Source: Flavobacterium ranwuense (GTDB taxonomy: Bacteria > Bacteroidota > Bacteroidia > Flavobacteriales > Flavobacteriaceae). Taken from it: 64,000 nucleotides of DNA. Within the stretch, counting starts at the first letter, position 1, and each line of letters begins with the position of its first letter. Below are positions 20,351-28,092 of the stretch, one piece after another. The notes below the pieces were generated by a model. That model ran no database searches. It had not been told where the DNA came from and was given only the letters and a program-made list of their open reading frames with translations. The DNA is taken from the NCBI RefSeq assembly GCF_004349315.1, contig NZ_SMLH01000009.1, forward strand, positions 1-64,000, given 5' to 3'. The translations under genes and the position numbers were made by a program.

Positions 20351-20388
20351 ATAAAAAAACCTTAAAAAATTGTTTTTTAAGGTTTTTC
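20351..20388 (-). terminator. Long hairpin terminator beside the orphan tRNA 3' half
   Basis: A perfect 15-bp stem (20355-20369 and 20373-20387) with a ttg loop has A/T tracts on both sides. It sits where the tRNA-Met terminator would sit if the orphan 3' half at 20396-20433 was once the end of an intact gene. Confidence 0.75.
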
Positions 20389-20433
20389 GTTTTTGTAGCG
20401 AGACCGAGATTTGAACTCGGGACCTCAGGGTTA
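20389..20433. repeat. Left copy of 45-bp direct repeat: orphan tRNA-Met 3' half (attachment-site-like)
   Basis: These 45 bp are identical to 32476-32520, 12,087 bp to the right. The inner 38 bp (20396-20433) equal the tRNA-Met gene from the last anticodon base to the discriminator. The next base differs and the following three match again, then identity ends, so no 5' half exists here. A 3' half that breaks off in the anticodon loop is the usual scar of tyrosine-recombinase integration into a tRNA gene. Confidence 0.85.
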
Positions 20434-20686
20434 CGAAAATTGAAATAGGATCTTTTTATTTTATAAGTTACTGATTATTTTTTTTTGTTAAAAGTAGGTT
20501 TTATCGCTTTTTTTAATTTCCTCACTCCTTTCAATTACTATTTAGTGGTACAATTTGAACTGTAAAATGAACAATATCTAATAGTGAATTATGTTATTTC
20601 AAGAAATTATCTCAAAAATACGAATCTCGGAGATATACTGCGAAGTATGGTTTTTAATTTGCAGCAACAAATAAAAACAGAGAATT

Positions 20687-20794
20687 ATGCTTAGACGAAT
20701 AGGAGGGTTATTGGTATCTATAATAGGTAAATATTGGTGTAGATCGTTAGCAATAAAGTATCAGGAAATAACAAATCAAAGTAAAATAGTTTAA
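20687..20794 (+). CDS. Possible small basic protein of 35 aa
   Basis: An ATG-started ORF encodes a 35-residue peptide opening MLRRIGGLLVSIIGKYW, amphipathic or partly hydrophobic with several basic residues. A promoter-like ttaatttgc lies about 30 bp upstream, preceded by a palindrome. I do not recognise the product. It could be a leader peptide, a small toxin-like membrane peptide, or chance. It is listed because nothing else occupies this 750-bp stretch. Confidence 0.2.
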   Translation: MLRRIGGLLVSIIGKYWCRSLAIKYQEITNQSKIV

Positions 20795-21148
20795 AATTAG
20801 GGTTTGGTTGTAAAAAGAAACAAACACCTACAGCATAAGTATAATTAATTGTTCACAAATCTGAATGAATTTTTAAAGCTAGAATTCACATTACTTGTAA
20901 TATAAAAACATCACAGAATTAAAAATAGTATCAAAAACATTTCAGTATCAAAACTACTCGATACTTTTGTGCTTATTAAAACCTCAGTTTAAAATTCAAA
21001 TCATCATACCAAAAACTAGAAGTACTGATTCATAAATAATAAAACCAAGGCTAACAATCCAAAATATAGTATTCTGTGAAACAAAAAAGACTGTGCAACC
21101 AACTGGACATGTTAACTTAGTCATCACAGAAAGTTAAGAAATAAATCT

Positions 21149-21156
21149 TAATTTTG
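21149..21156 (+). promoter_or_regulatory. -7 promoter box of the response regulator gene
   Basis: TAATTTTG matches the flavobacterial -7 consensus TAnnTTTG and lies 26 bp upstream of the TTG start at 21183. No clear -33 TTG is found at the usual distance. Confidence 0.4.
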
Positions 21157-21182
21157 TAACCTAAAATTTTATCTATTCTATC

Positions 21183-22523
21183 TTGAAAAACATACTCATT
21201 ATTGACGACGAGGAAAAACTACGTAGCCTTCTTGCCCGAATCGTAAAATCAGAAGGCTTCGAAGTTCTTGAAGCATCCGATTTAAAATCAGGTTTAAAGA
21301 AATTAGAACATAATGATATTGATGTGGTACTTTGTGATGTCAAACTTCCTGATGGCAATGGGGTTGATTTTGTTCAAAAGATAAAAGCGGCTTTTCCTCT
21401 AACAGAAGTTATTTTATTAACTGCCTTCGGCAAAATTTCCGATGGTGTTCAAGCCATGAAAAACGGAGCTTTCGATTATATCGTAAAAGGCGATGATAAT
21501 GATAAAATTATCCCATTGTTATACAAAGCATTGGAAAAAGTACAACTATTAAAAAAAGTCAAACAGCTCGAAAAACGAATTTCAGATAAATATTCCTTTG
21601 ATACTATTATTGGAAAATCTAAAGGATTGGAACAAGTAATTGATTTGACCAAAAAAGTATCCAAAACAGATTCGACCGTGCTTTTAACCGGAGAAACTGG
21701 AACTGGAAAAGAAGTTTTTGCGCAAGCCATTCATGAAAATAGTAACCGAGTAGGGAAATCATTTGTAGCTTTAAATTGCAGTACTTTCAGTAAGGAAATT
21801 CTCGAAAGCGAATTGTTCGGACACAAACAAGGGGCTTTTACAGGCGCCATCAAAGACAAAAAAGGATTCATCGAAGAGGCGAATGGCGGAACTTTATTTT
21901 TGGATGAAATTGGCGAAATGCCATTAGAATTACAAGCTAAATTGTTACGTGTCTTAGAAACCAACGAATACATTCAAATAGGCGATACCACTCCCAAAAA
22001 ATCAAATTTTAGGCTAATTGCCGCAACCAATCGCAATTTGAAAACCGAAAGCGAAGAACACCGTTTTCGTTCGGACTTGTATTTCCGATTAAATATTTTT
22101 GAGATTACAATTCCGCCATTACGGGAAAGAATAAAAGATATTGCTCCATTGGCACATTATTTTGTGGCACAATTTTCAGCTAAAACAAACAAGCAAACAT
22201 TGTCTATTGATGTCGAATTTCTTCATAAATTAGAAACCTACCATTGGCCTGGAAATATCAGAGAATTAAAAAATATAATTGAGCGATCTGTAATTTTGGT
22301 AAATGGTGAAATACTGACCCAAGACGTTTTACCTTATGAGATGCAACATCAGGAGGATAAAACCAACAAAACACTGTCTGCTTTCTCTATGCAAAGTGTG
22401 GAAAAATTGCACATCCAGAAAGTTCTAAATTATGCCAAAGGCAATAAAGCAGAAACGGCACGCTTATTAGAAATAGGAGTTGCAACGCTTTATAGAAAAT
22501 TAGACGAATACAATATTCAGTAA
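21183..22523 (+). CDS. NtrC-family sigma-54-dependent response regulator (probable kdp regulator)
   Basis: This 446-aa protein has a receiver domain (1-120; acidic pair Asp8/Asp9, phospho-acceptor Asp52 in LCDVKLPDG), an AAA+ sigma-54 activation domain with Walker A GETGTGKE (170-177) and the GAFTGA loop (217-222) that contacts sigma-54, then Walker B (TLFLDEIGE), and a C-terminal Fis-type helix-turn-helix (about 405-446). The only suitable start is TTG; no ATG precedes the receiver fold. It lies directly upstream of the kdp genes, which in turn lead to a histidine kinase, so it probably replaces the OmpR-type KdpE used by E. coli. That pairing is inferred from position. Confidence 0.9.
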   Translation: MKNILIIDDEEKLRSLLARIVKSEGFEVLEASDLKSGLKKLEHNDIDVVLCDVKLPDGNGVDFVQKIKAAFPLTEVILLTAFGKISDGVQAMKNGAFDYIVKGDDNDKIIPLLYKALEKVQLLKKVKQLEKRISDKYSFDTIIGKSKGLEQVIDLTKKVSKTDSTVLLTGETGTGKEVFAQAIHENSNRVGKSFVALNCSTFSKEILESELFGHKQGAFTGAIKDKKGFIEEANGGTLFLDEIGEMPLELQAKLLRVLETNEYIQIGDTTPKKSNFRLIAATNRNLKTESEEHRFRSDLYFRLNIFEITIPPLRERIKDIAPLAHYFVAQFSAKTNKQTLSIDVEFLHKLETYHWPGNIRELKNIIERSVILVNGEILTQDVLPYEMQHQEDKTNKTLSAFSMQSVEKLHIQKVLNYAKGNKAETARLLEIGVATLYRKLDEYNIQ

Positions 22524-22577
22524 TTTATAATCATACACTTTCGGAGTTCTGAGCCTTGAAAAAGATATCAAAACGAG

Positions 22578-22608
22578 AAAAGCCTATCAAAATGATAGGC
22601 TTTTTTTA
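22578..22608 (+). terminator. Terminator after the response regulator
   Basis: A perfect 12-bp stem (aaaagcctatca / tgataggctttt) with an aaa loop runs into a T run. It separates the regulator from the kdp genes, which therefore probably have their own promoter in 22609-22723. Confidence 0.88.
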
Positions 22609-22612
22609 TGCC

Positions 22613-22631
22613 GTATTTTGACTGAAAATAC
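22613..22631. promoter_or_regulatory. 19-bp perfect dyad upstream of the kdp genes, candidate regulator binding site
   Basis: GTATTTT-gactg-AAAATAC is a perfect 7-bp inverted repeat just past the terminator and about 95 bp upstream of the first kdp-cluster ATG. Its place fits an upstream activator site for the NtrC-type regulator encoded next door. The assignment is inference. Confidence 0.35.
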
Positions 22632-22723
22632 ATAAGTCACTAATTGATGGTGCTTTATATGTGTCTGTGATTTCTTGGAATACATTTTGGCATAAGCGAT
22701 GAAGAACATAAAAAATCATTCTT

Positions 22724-23005
22724 ATGAAAAATCAAGTCACTACGATTTACAAACAAGCAGAACGCTTTGCCGAAATCACTAAGACTGCAATCATTACTGG
22801 AAACATTACCAGAGCAAAAAAATGTTTGGCTTTGGCAGAGCGGCTATTTGCAACAGGAAGCAGCGAAACAAAGAGTGCCATTTCTAATGTGTATGTTTTT
22901 TCGGTTTCCTCTTTTATGGAACTGCGTCATTGCAGTATTTCCAATCTGTTTCCAAAATCGTTAAAGGCAGAATACATCAAACAAATCAATGCTTCGGGAG
23001 TGTAA
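22724..23005 (+). CDS. Small conserved protein of the kdp cluster (DUF7674-like)
   Basis: This is a 93-aa soluble, mostly helical protein with no signal peptide or membrane segment. It has a short Leu/Ala-rich helix region (AKKCLALAERLF) and one Cys in each half. It is the first gene after the regulator's terminator and precedes kdpF. From memory, similar short proteins (DUF7674) sit next to kdp genes in other Bacteroidota, which would suggest a role in potassium transport or its regulation. The family call is not certain and no catalytic motif is visible. Confidence 0.65.
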   Translation: MKNQVTTIYKQAERFAEITKTAIITGNITRAKKCLALAERLFATGSSETKSAISNVYVFSVSSFMELRHCSISNLFPKSLKAEYIKQINASGV

Positions 23006-23057
23006 TGAGGCTAATCGATTGTCTAAAAGTCTAATAATCCAAATAATCTAAAAATCC

Positions 23058-23144
23058 ATGTTAATCACCATTCTTTTACTCGCATTAGGAGCTGTGCTCT
23101 TTGCGATTTGTTTTAAATCAGTCGAATTCTTTGAAAAAATCTAA
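23058..23144 (+). CDS. 28-aa single-pass membrane peptide preceding KdpF
   Basis: The ORF runs from ATG to TAA and encodes a peptide with one hydrophobic segment (MLITILLLALGAVLFAICF) and a short charged tail (KSVEFFEKI). It ends 3 bp before the KdpF start codon, so the two small genes are probably co-translated. It is not KdpF, which follows and has the usual end. It could be a second small subunit of the Kdp complex or a regulator of it; this is inferred from position only. Confidence 0.5.
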   Translation: MLITILLLALGAVLFAICFKSVEFFEKI

Positions 23145-23147
23145 ATT

Positions 23148-23225
23148 ATGATCGCACTATTTCTTGTCGCTCTAGCCGTATTTGGCTACTTGGTTTATGT
23201 ATTAATCAAACCAGAAAAATTTTAA
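23148..23225 (+). CDS. kdpF: KdpF, small membrane subunit of the potassium-transporting ATPase
   Basis: This is a 25-aa hydrophobic peptide with the pattern found in KdpF proteins: MIALFLVALAVFGYLVYVL then IKPEKF. In E. coli KdpF is a single helix lying at the KdpA-KdpB interface and stabilising the complex. The gene lies between the 28-aa peptide and kdpA, 76 bp upstream of the latter, which is its usual place in kdpFABC operons. Confidence 0.85.
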   Translation: MIALFLVALAVFGYLVYVLIKPEKF

Positions 23226-23301
23226 AAAAAAATGAATTTTTGGAATTTAAGATTGTCACAGAGAATCTAAAATCTAAAATCAACAATCAAAAATTAAAAT
23301 T

Positions 23302-25023
23302 ATGAATACAGAGTTATTTGGTGTCATCAGTATTTTTATCGTCTCGATAGTTTTGGCTATTCCAATAGGAAGGTATATTGCTAAAATTTATTCGAATGAT
23401 AAAACGTTACTTGACCCGATTTTCAATCCAATTGAAAAATTCATTTTTAAAATCAGCGGCATCAATGCAACTGAAGAAATGAACTGGAAGCAACATTTAA
23501 AAGCACTTTTGAGTGTAAATATGGTTTGGTTCTTTCTTTGTTTTTTTATTCTATTATTTCAAGGGTCACTATTTTTAAATCCTGACAATAATCCATCCAT
23601 GTCGCCCGATTTGGCGTTCAATACCGCCATTTCGTTTGTGGTAAACTGTAATTTACAGCATTATTCAGGTGAAAGTGGAGTTTCTTATTTGTCGCAAATG
23701 TTCTTAATGTTCTTGCAATTTGTATCTGCTGGTGTCGGAATGGCAGCAGCAGCAATGGTTTTTATTGCAATGAAAGAGAGAACTACCGATAAATTAGGGA
23801 ATTTTTATAATTATTTTATCAAAAGCTGTACACGCGTTTTATTGCCACTTTCTGCTATTGTTGCTGTGGCGCTGTTGTTTAGCGGAACACCAATGACATT
23901 TGAAGGAAAAGATGCAATTACTACTTTGCAAGGAGATTCAGTAGAAGTTTCTCGTGGACCAGCCGCCGCTTTTATTGCCATCAAGCATATAGGTACCAAT
24001 GGTGGTGGTTTTTTTGGAGCCAACTCTGCGCATCCTTTAGAGAATCCAACTTATTTTAGTAATGCGATCGAATTATGGGCACAACTAATTATCCCGTTTG
24101 CGATGATTTTTGCTTTGGGTTTTTATCTAAAGAAAAGAAAATTCTCATACGTTATTTTTGGAGTAATGACAGTTGGTTTCTTGCTTTTGGTAATACCAAC
24201 CGTTATCAGTGAACTCAACGGAAATCCAGCTATCGAAAGAATGGGAATCTCCCAAGCTACTGGAGCTATGGAAGGCAAGGAAGTTCGTTTTGGACCTGCC
24301 ATTACTGGATTTTGGAGCATTGCCACAACGGTAATTTCTACAGGATCTGTTAATAGTATGCACGATAGTTCGATGCCAGTTTCAGGTTCGATGGAATTAT
24401 TGGCTATGATGATCAATGCCTTTTATGGCGGATGCGGAGTAGGGATTTTGAACTTCTATATTTTTATTATTCTGGCTGTATTTATTTCTGGTTTAATGGT
24501 GGGTAGAACGCCTGAATTTTTAGGAAAGAAAATCGAAGCACGCGAAGTTAAAATTGCTGCTTTCATTGCTATTCTTCATCCTTTATTGATATTGTCAGGA
24601 ACTGCTTTGGCTTCTTATTTTGCTGCGAATGATACGGCAATGGGCTATTGGTTTAGCGGAAACGCAACAGGTTGGCTGAACAATCCCGGACATCATGGAT
24701 TTTCGGAAATGTTATATGAGTATACTTCGAGTGCCGCGAATAATGGATCTGGTTTTGAAGGTTTAGGAGACAACAATCCGTTTTGGAATATCACTACAGG
24801 AATTGTATTGTTATTGAGTCGTTTCCTTCCTATTATTGGACCATTGGCTATCGCAGGATTATTAGCTAATAAAAAATACATCCCGGAAAGTGCGGGAACT
24901 TTAAAAACAGATACTACCATTTTTGGAGTAATGGTTTTTGCTGTAATAGCCATCATTGCTGCTTTGTCTTTCTTCCCAGCTTTGGCTTTAGGTCCATTGG
25001 CAGAATACTTTACATTAAAATAA
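23302..25023 (+). CDS. kdpA: KdpA, potassium-binding channel-like subunit of the Kdp ATPase
   Basis: This 573-aa polytopic inner-membrane protein is slightly longer than E. coli KdpA (557 aa). It begins with a hydrophobic helix (MNTELFGVISIFIVSIVLA) and shows family signatures such as FNTAISFVVNCNLQHYSGE, the selectivity-filter-like segment GTNGGGFFGANSAHPLENP, and NAFYGGCGVGILN. KdpA forms the high-affinity K+ filter and tunnel of the KdpFABC pump. The spacer to kdpB (219 bp) is long for an operon and carries a palindromic repeat. Confidence 0.96.
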   Translation: MNTELFGVISIFIVSIVLAIPIGRYIAKIYSNDKTLLDPIFNPIEKFIFKISGINATEEMNWKQHLKALLSVNMVWFFLCFFILLFQGSLFLNPDNNPSMSPDLAFNTAISFVVNCNLQHYSGESGVSYLSQMFLMFLQFVSAGVGMAAAAMVFIAMKERTTDKLGNFYNYFIKSCTRVLLPLSAIVAVALLFSGTPMTFEGKDAITTLQGDSVEVSRGPAAAFIAIKHIGTNGGGFFGANSAHPLENPTYFSNAIELWAQLIIPFAMIFALGFYLKKRKFSYVIFGVMTVGFLLLVIPTVISELNGNPAIERMGISQATGAMEGKEVRFGPAITGFWSIATTVISTGSVNSMHDSSMPVSGSMELLAMMINAFYGGCGVGILNFYIFIILAVFISGLMVGRTPEFLGKKIEAREVKIAAFIAILHPLLILSGTALASYFAANDTAMGYWFSGNATGWLNNPGHHGFSEMLYEYTSSAANNGSGFEGLGDNNPFWNITTGIVLLLSRFLPIIGPLAIAGLLANKKYIPESAGTLKTDTTIFGVMVFAVIAIIAALSFFPALALGPLAEYFTLK

Positions 25024-25054
25024 ATAATTAATTTTTCAATGATTAGCTATAAAA

Positions 25055-25201
25055 TTTTAACCACATAGAGAACATAGGAATTAAAAGTGGTTAGAAGAGA
25101 ATCAATAGAAATTCCATTTTTCACAGAGCTATGTAAACTATATAAAAGTGAAACTTCTCAGCATAAACGATATTAAAATCTATGTTTCCATGTGGTTAAA
25201 A
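25055..25201. repeat. ~147-bp element with imperfect terminal inverted repeats between kdpA and kdpB
   Basis: The left end ttttaaccacat..aacatag (25055-25077) and right end ctatgtt..atgtggttaaaa (25180-25201) are inverted copies of each other with a 3-4 nt mismatch block. The spacer has no ORF. It looks like a MITE/REP-type intergenic repeat; its copy number elsewhere cannot be seen here. Confidence 0.65.
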
Positions 25202-25242
25202 AAGTTAACTGAACAGAATGATTATAATAATAAAACAAAAAA

Positions 25243-27276
25243 ATGACTAAAAATAAATCCAATTCATTGTTTGAGAGCAAGCAGGTAAAAGACGCCTTAG
25301 TGCAGTCTTTTGTAAAGCTTAACCCGAAGATAATGTTCAAAAATCCGGTAATGTTTACCGTAGAAATCGGGAATGCCATTATGCTTGCTGTGTGTATAGC
25401 CATTTTGTTTGGCGCACAGGATCAAGGTAGTTTTGCTTATAATTTCATTGTATTCTTAATTTTATTAGCAACACTTTTGTTTGCCAATTTTGCCGAAGCT
25501 ATCGCCGAAGCCAGAGGAAAAGCACAAGCCGACAGTTTAAGAAAAACACGTGAGGAAACACCAGCTAAACAGCTTTTTCCTAATGGTGAAATCAAAAATA
25601 TCAGTTCTTCTGAATTAAAGAAGGGCGATATTTTCGTTTGTGAAGCTGGAGATTTAATTGCAACGGATGGTGAAATTATTGAAGGATTGGCTACTATCGA
25701 TGAAAGTGCCATTACTGGAGAAAGTGCGCCCGTAATTCGTGAATCTGGGGGTGATAAATCATCGGTAACGGGTGGGACCAAAGTATTGTCTGATAAAATT
25801 AAAGTAATCGTTACCAACGAACCAGGCGAAAGTTTTCTGGATAAAATGATTGCTTTGGTAGAAGGAGCAAGCCGTCAGAAAACACCAAACGAAATTGCAT
25901 TAACGATTTTGTTGGCAGCCTTTACTTTAATCTTCGTGATTGTTTGTGTTACTTTGAAACCATTTGCCGATTATGCGAATGCACCAATTACGATTGCTGC
26001 TTTTATCTCCCTTTTTGTTTGTTTGATTCCAACGACAATTGGTGGTTTACTATCTGCTATTGGAATTGCGGGGATGGACAGAGCCTTACGTGCCAACGTA
26101 ATTACCAAATCAGGTAAAGCGGTAGAAACTGCGGGTGATATTGATGTATTGCTTTTGGACAAAACAGGAACAATCACTATAGGAAATAGAAAAGCCACTA
26201 ATTTTTATCCAGCAAAAGGGGTTTCGCAAGACGATTTCATCAAGTCGGCTGTATTAAGTTCACTTGCCGATGATACTCCCGAAGGAAAAAGTATTGTGGA
26301 ATTGGCAGGAGTGGAAGTAGCTCAAAAATTGTCTGTTGAAGGTGCTACTTTAATCAAATTTACTGCCGAAACCCGAACCAGTGGAGTTGTCTTGAAAGAT
26401 GGAACCAACATTAGAAAAGGGGCCCAAGATGCCGCAAAAAATATAGCGCTTCAAGCCGGAAATGATTTTCCGGATGATACTGCTCAAAGGGTTATAGCTA
26501 TTTCTTCAAAAGGGGGAACGCCATTGGTCGTTGTCAAAAACAATGAAGTTCAAGGGGTTATTGAATTGCAGGATATTATCAAAACGGGAATGAAAGAACG
26601 TTTTGACCGTTTGCGAAAAATGGGTGTAAAAACGGTGATGGTTACTGGAGATAATCCTTTGACGGCCAAATTTATTGCAGAGGCTGCCGGTGTCGATGAC
26701 TTCATTGCCGAAGCCAAACCTGAGGATAAAATGAACTACATCAAAAACGAGCAACAAAATGGGAAACTCGTGGCGATGATGGGTGATGGAACCAATGATG
26801 CGCCCGCTCTTGCCCAAGCCGATGTTGGTGTTGCCATGAACAGTGGAACGCAAGCTGCAAAAGAAGCAGGAAACATGGTCGATCTAGACAATGACCCAAC
26901 CAAGTTAATTGAAATTATTGAAATTGGAAAACAATTGCTGATGACCCGAGGAACGCTTACCACGTTCTCGATTGCCAATGACGTAGCGAAATATTTCGCT
27001 ATTGTTCCTGCGCTTTTCATTACGGCGATTCCAGCTCTTGATGGTTTGAATATCATGCGTTTGCACAGCCCGGAAAGTGCTATTTTATCAGCGGTGATTT
27101 TTAATGCGATTATCATTCCGATATTGATTCCGCTGGCTCTAAGAGGTGTAGATTATAAACCAATTGGTGCAAGTGCCATCTTGAAACGAAACCTGTTGAT
27201 TTATGGTTTGGGTGGGTTGATTGTTCCTTTTATCGGAATCAAATTAATCGATTTGGTTGTAGCACTATTTATGTAA
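25243..27276 (+). CDS. kdpB: KdpB, P-type ATPase subunit of the Kdp potassium pump
   Basis: This 677-aa P-type ATPase has an actuator motif TGES (ITGESAPV), the phosphorylation motif [13 protein letters not shown] with catalytic Asp306, the nucleotide-domain motif [15 protein letters not shown], and the hinge motif [18 protein letters not shown], followed by C-terminal membrane helices. ATP hydrolysis here drives K+ uptake through KdpA. All catalytic residues are present and the length matches E. coli (682 aa). The N-terminus aligns with the family without needing an earlier start. Confidence 0.97.
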   Translation: MTKNKSNSLFESKQVKDALVQSFVKLNPKIMFKNPVMFTVEIGNAIMLAVCIAILFGAQDQGSFAYNFIVFLILLATLLFANFAEAIAEARGKAQADSLRKTREETPAKQLFPNGEIKNISSSELKKGDIFVCEAGDLIATDGEIIEGLATIDESAITGESAPVIRESGGDKSSVTGGTKVLSDKIKVIVTNEPGESFLDKMIALVEGASRQKTPNEIALTILLAAFTLIFVIVCVTLKPFADYANAPITIAAFISLFVCLIPTTIGGLLSAIGIAGMDRALRANVITKSGKAVETAGDIDVLLLDKTGTITIGNRKATNFYPAKGVSQDDFIKSAVLSSLADDTPEGKSIVELAGVEVAQKLSVEGATLIKFTAETRTSGVVLKDGTNIRKGAQDAAKNIALQAGNDFPDDTAQRVIAISSKGGTPLVVVKNNEVQGVIELQDIIKTGMKERFDRLRKMGVKTVMVTGDNPLTAKFIAEAAGVDDFIAEAKPEDKMNYIKNEQQNGKLVAMMGDGTNDAPALAQADVGVAMNSGTQAAKEAGNMVDLDNDPTKLIEIIEIGKQLLMTRGTLTTFSIANDVAKYFAIVPALFITAIPALDGLNIMRLHSPESAILSAVIFNAIIIPILIPLALRGVDYKPIGASAILKRNLLIYGLGGLIVPFIGIKLIDLVVALFM

Positions 27277-27280
27277 AATC

Positions 27281-27313
27281 AAACCTAACAGGTTTTTGAA
27301 ACCTGTTAGGTTT
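27281..27313. repeat. Perfect 15-bp hairpin between kdpB and kdpC
   Basis: The arms aaacctaacaggttt and aaacctgttaggttt surround a ttg loop, 4 bp past the kdpB stop and 14 bp before the kdpC ATG. There is no T run, so it is unlikely to be a terminator. It may be a dispersed REP-like hairpin that stabilises the 3' end of the upstream mRNA segment. Confidence 0.75.
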
Positions 27314-27327
27314 ATAAAATAAACAAA

Positions 27328-27882
27328 ATGAAAAATATATTTTCAATATTAAAATTTACCTTATTAATGGTAATTTTACTAGCAGTCATTTATCCGTTAG
27401 CGATTTACGGAATTGCGCAGTTTGCTCCAAACAAAGGAAAAGGAGAAACCATTTCTATAAACGGAAAGGTGGTGGGTTACCAAAAAATAGGACAGAAATT
27501 CGATAAATCCAATTACTTTTGGGGACGACCTTCGGCAGTAGATTATAATGCTGCGGGAAGTGGAGGCAGCAACAAAGGACCAAGCAATTCGGAGTATTTG
27601 GCTTTGATTCAAAAAAGAATCGATACCTTTTTGATTGTGCACCCGTATTTGAAAAAAGGGGAAATACCTGCAGATATGGTTACGGCTTCTGGAAGTGGTC
27701 TGGATCCAAATATTTCTCCAGAAGGGGCATTAATTCAGGTACGACGCGTGGCGAAGGAAAGAAAATTATCTGAAGATAAAGTAAAAGCTTTGGTGGAAAC
27801 CAAAATCAATACACCCTCGTTAATGGGAACTTCAACAGTGAATGTTCTGGAATTGAATGTGGCTTTGGATGCGTTGAAATAA
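27328..27882 (+). CDS. kdpC: KdpC, periplasmic subunit of the Kdp ATPase
   Basis: This 184-aa protein has one N-terminal membrane helix (about 8-28; LLMVILLAVIYPLAIYGIAQ) and a soluble domain carrying the KdpC signatures YFWGRPSAVDYNAAGSGGSN and TASGSGLDPNISPEGALIQ. KdpC stabilises the KdpA-KdpB assembly. It completes a full kdpFABC set in the standard order. Length and motifs agree with the family. Confidence 0.96.
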   Translation: MKNIFSILKFTLLMVILLAVIYPLAIYGIAQFAPNKGKGETISINGKVVGYQKIGQKFDKSNYFWGRPSAVDYNAAGSGGSNKGPSNSEYLALIQKRIDTFLIVHPYLKKGEIPADMVTASGSGLDPNISPEGALIQVRRVAKERKLSEDKVKALVETKINTPSLMGTSTVNVLELNVALDALK

Positions 27883-27940
27883 AAAAAACATAACCCAGTC
27901 AGGGTTGGAATAAACTTATAATTAAAAAACACCCTTTTTA

Positions 27941-28015
27941 GCCCCGATAGTAGTGGAAATCCTTATGAGCTGGTGTTCGGCTCATAAGATTGCAACGAAT
28001 AGCGGGATTAGCTTC
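27941..28015. repeat. Intergenic repeat (copy 1) with internal hairpin downstream of kdpC
   Basis: The element starts gccccgatagtagtgg and ends caacgaatagcgggattagc, with a 9-bp hairpin inside (cttatgagc / gctcataag, 27962-27970 and 27980-27988). A diverged copy in the opposite orientation lies at 61651-61733: it shares gctattcgttg exactly plus the flanking gagcta/tatcc pattern. This shows the repeat is dispersed. Confidence 0.6.
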
Positions 28016-28020
28016 TTAGA

Positions 28021-28059
<39 letters not shown>

Positions 28060-28062
28060 GAG

Positions 28063-28085
28063 GATGCTTCCTTCCTCACAATGAC
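28063..28085. repeat. Short dispersed repeat (copy 1) overlapping the first ATG of the porin ORF
   Basis: The sequence gatgcttccttcctcaca followed by atgac closely matches gatagcttcgttcctcgca followed by atgac at 30447-30470, also in front of a gene of this cluster. Its last bases supply the ATG at 28081, which argues that this ATG is not the true start of the porin. Confidence 0.55.
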
Positions 28086-28092
28086 TAACAAA

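Larger units (their letters stand above)
20434..21182. other. Left end of the putative island: 750 bp with no convincing large gene
   Basis: This is AT-rich. It holds one possible 35-codon ORF (20687-20794), a small palindrome (atact-gcga-agtat near 20634) and a ttcctcactc motif near 20518 that recurs at the other island end. No integrase remnant longer than 60 codons is present. Confidence 0.5.

Noticed and set aside
22677..22691. Sigma-54-like promoter (ttgg ... ttggca) in front of the kdp genes
   Set aside because: The GG and GC elements are 11 bp apart instead of the required 10. A second GG-N10-GC pair (22598-22611) has the right spacing but lies on the arm and T run of the regulator's terminator. 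Neither is good enough to list as a promoter.
22767..22964. 65-codon ORF inside the small kdp-linked gene
   Set aside because: It is wholly nested in another frame of the 93-codon ORF, which has the better start and spacing.
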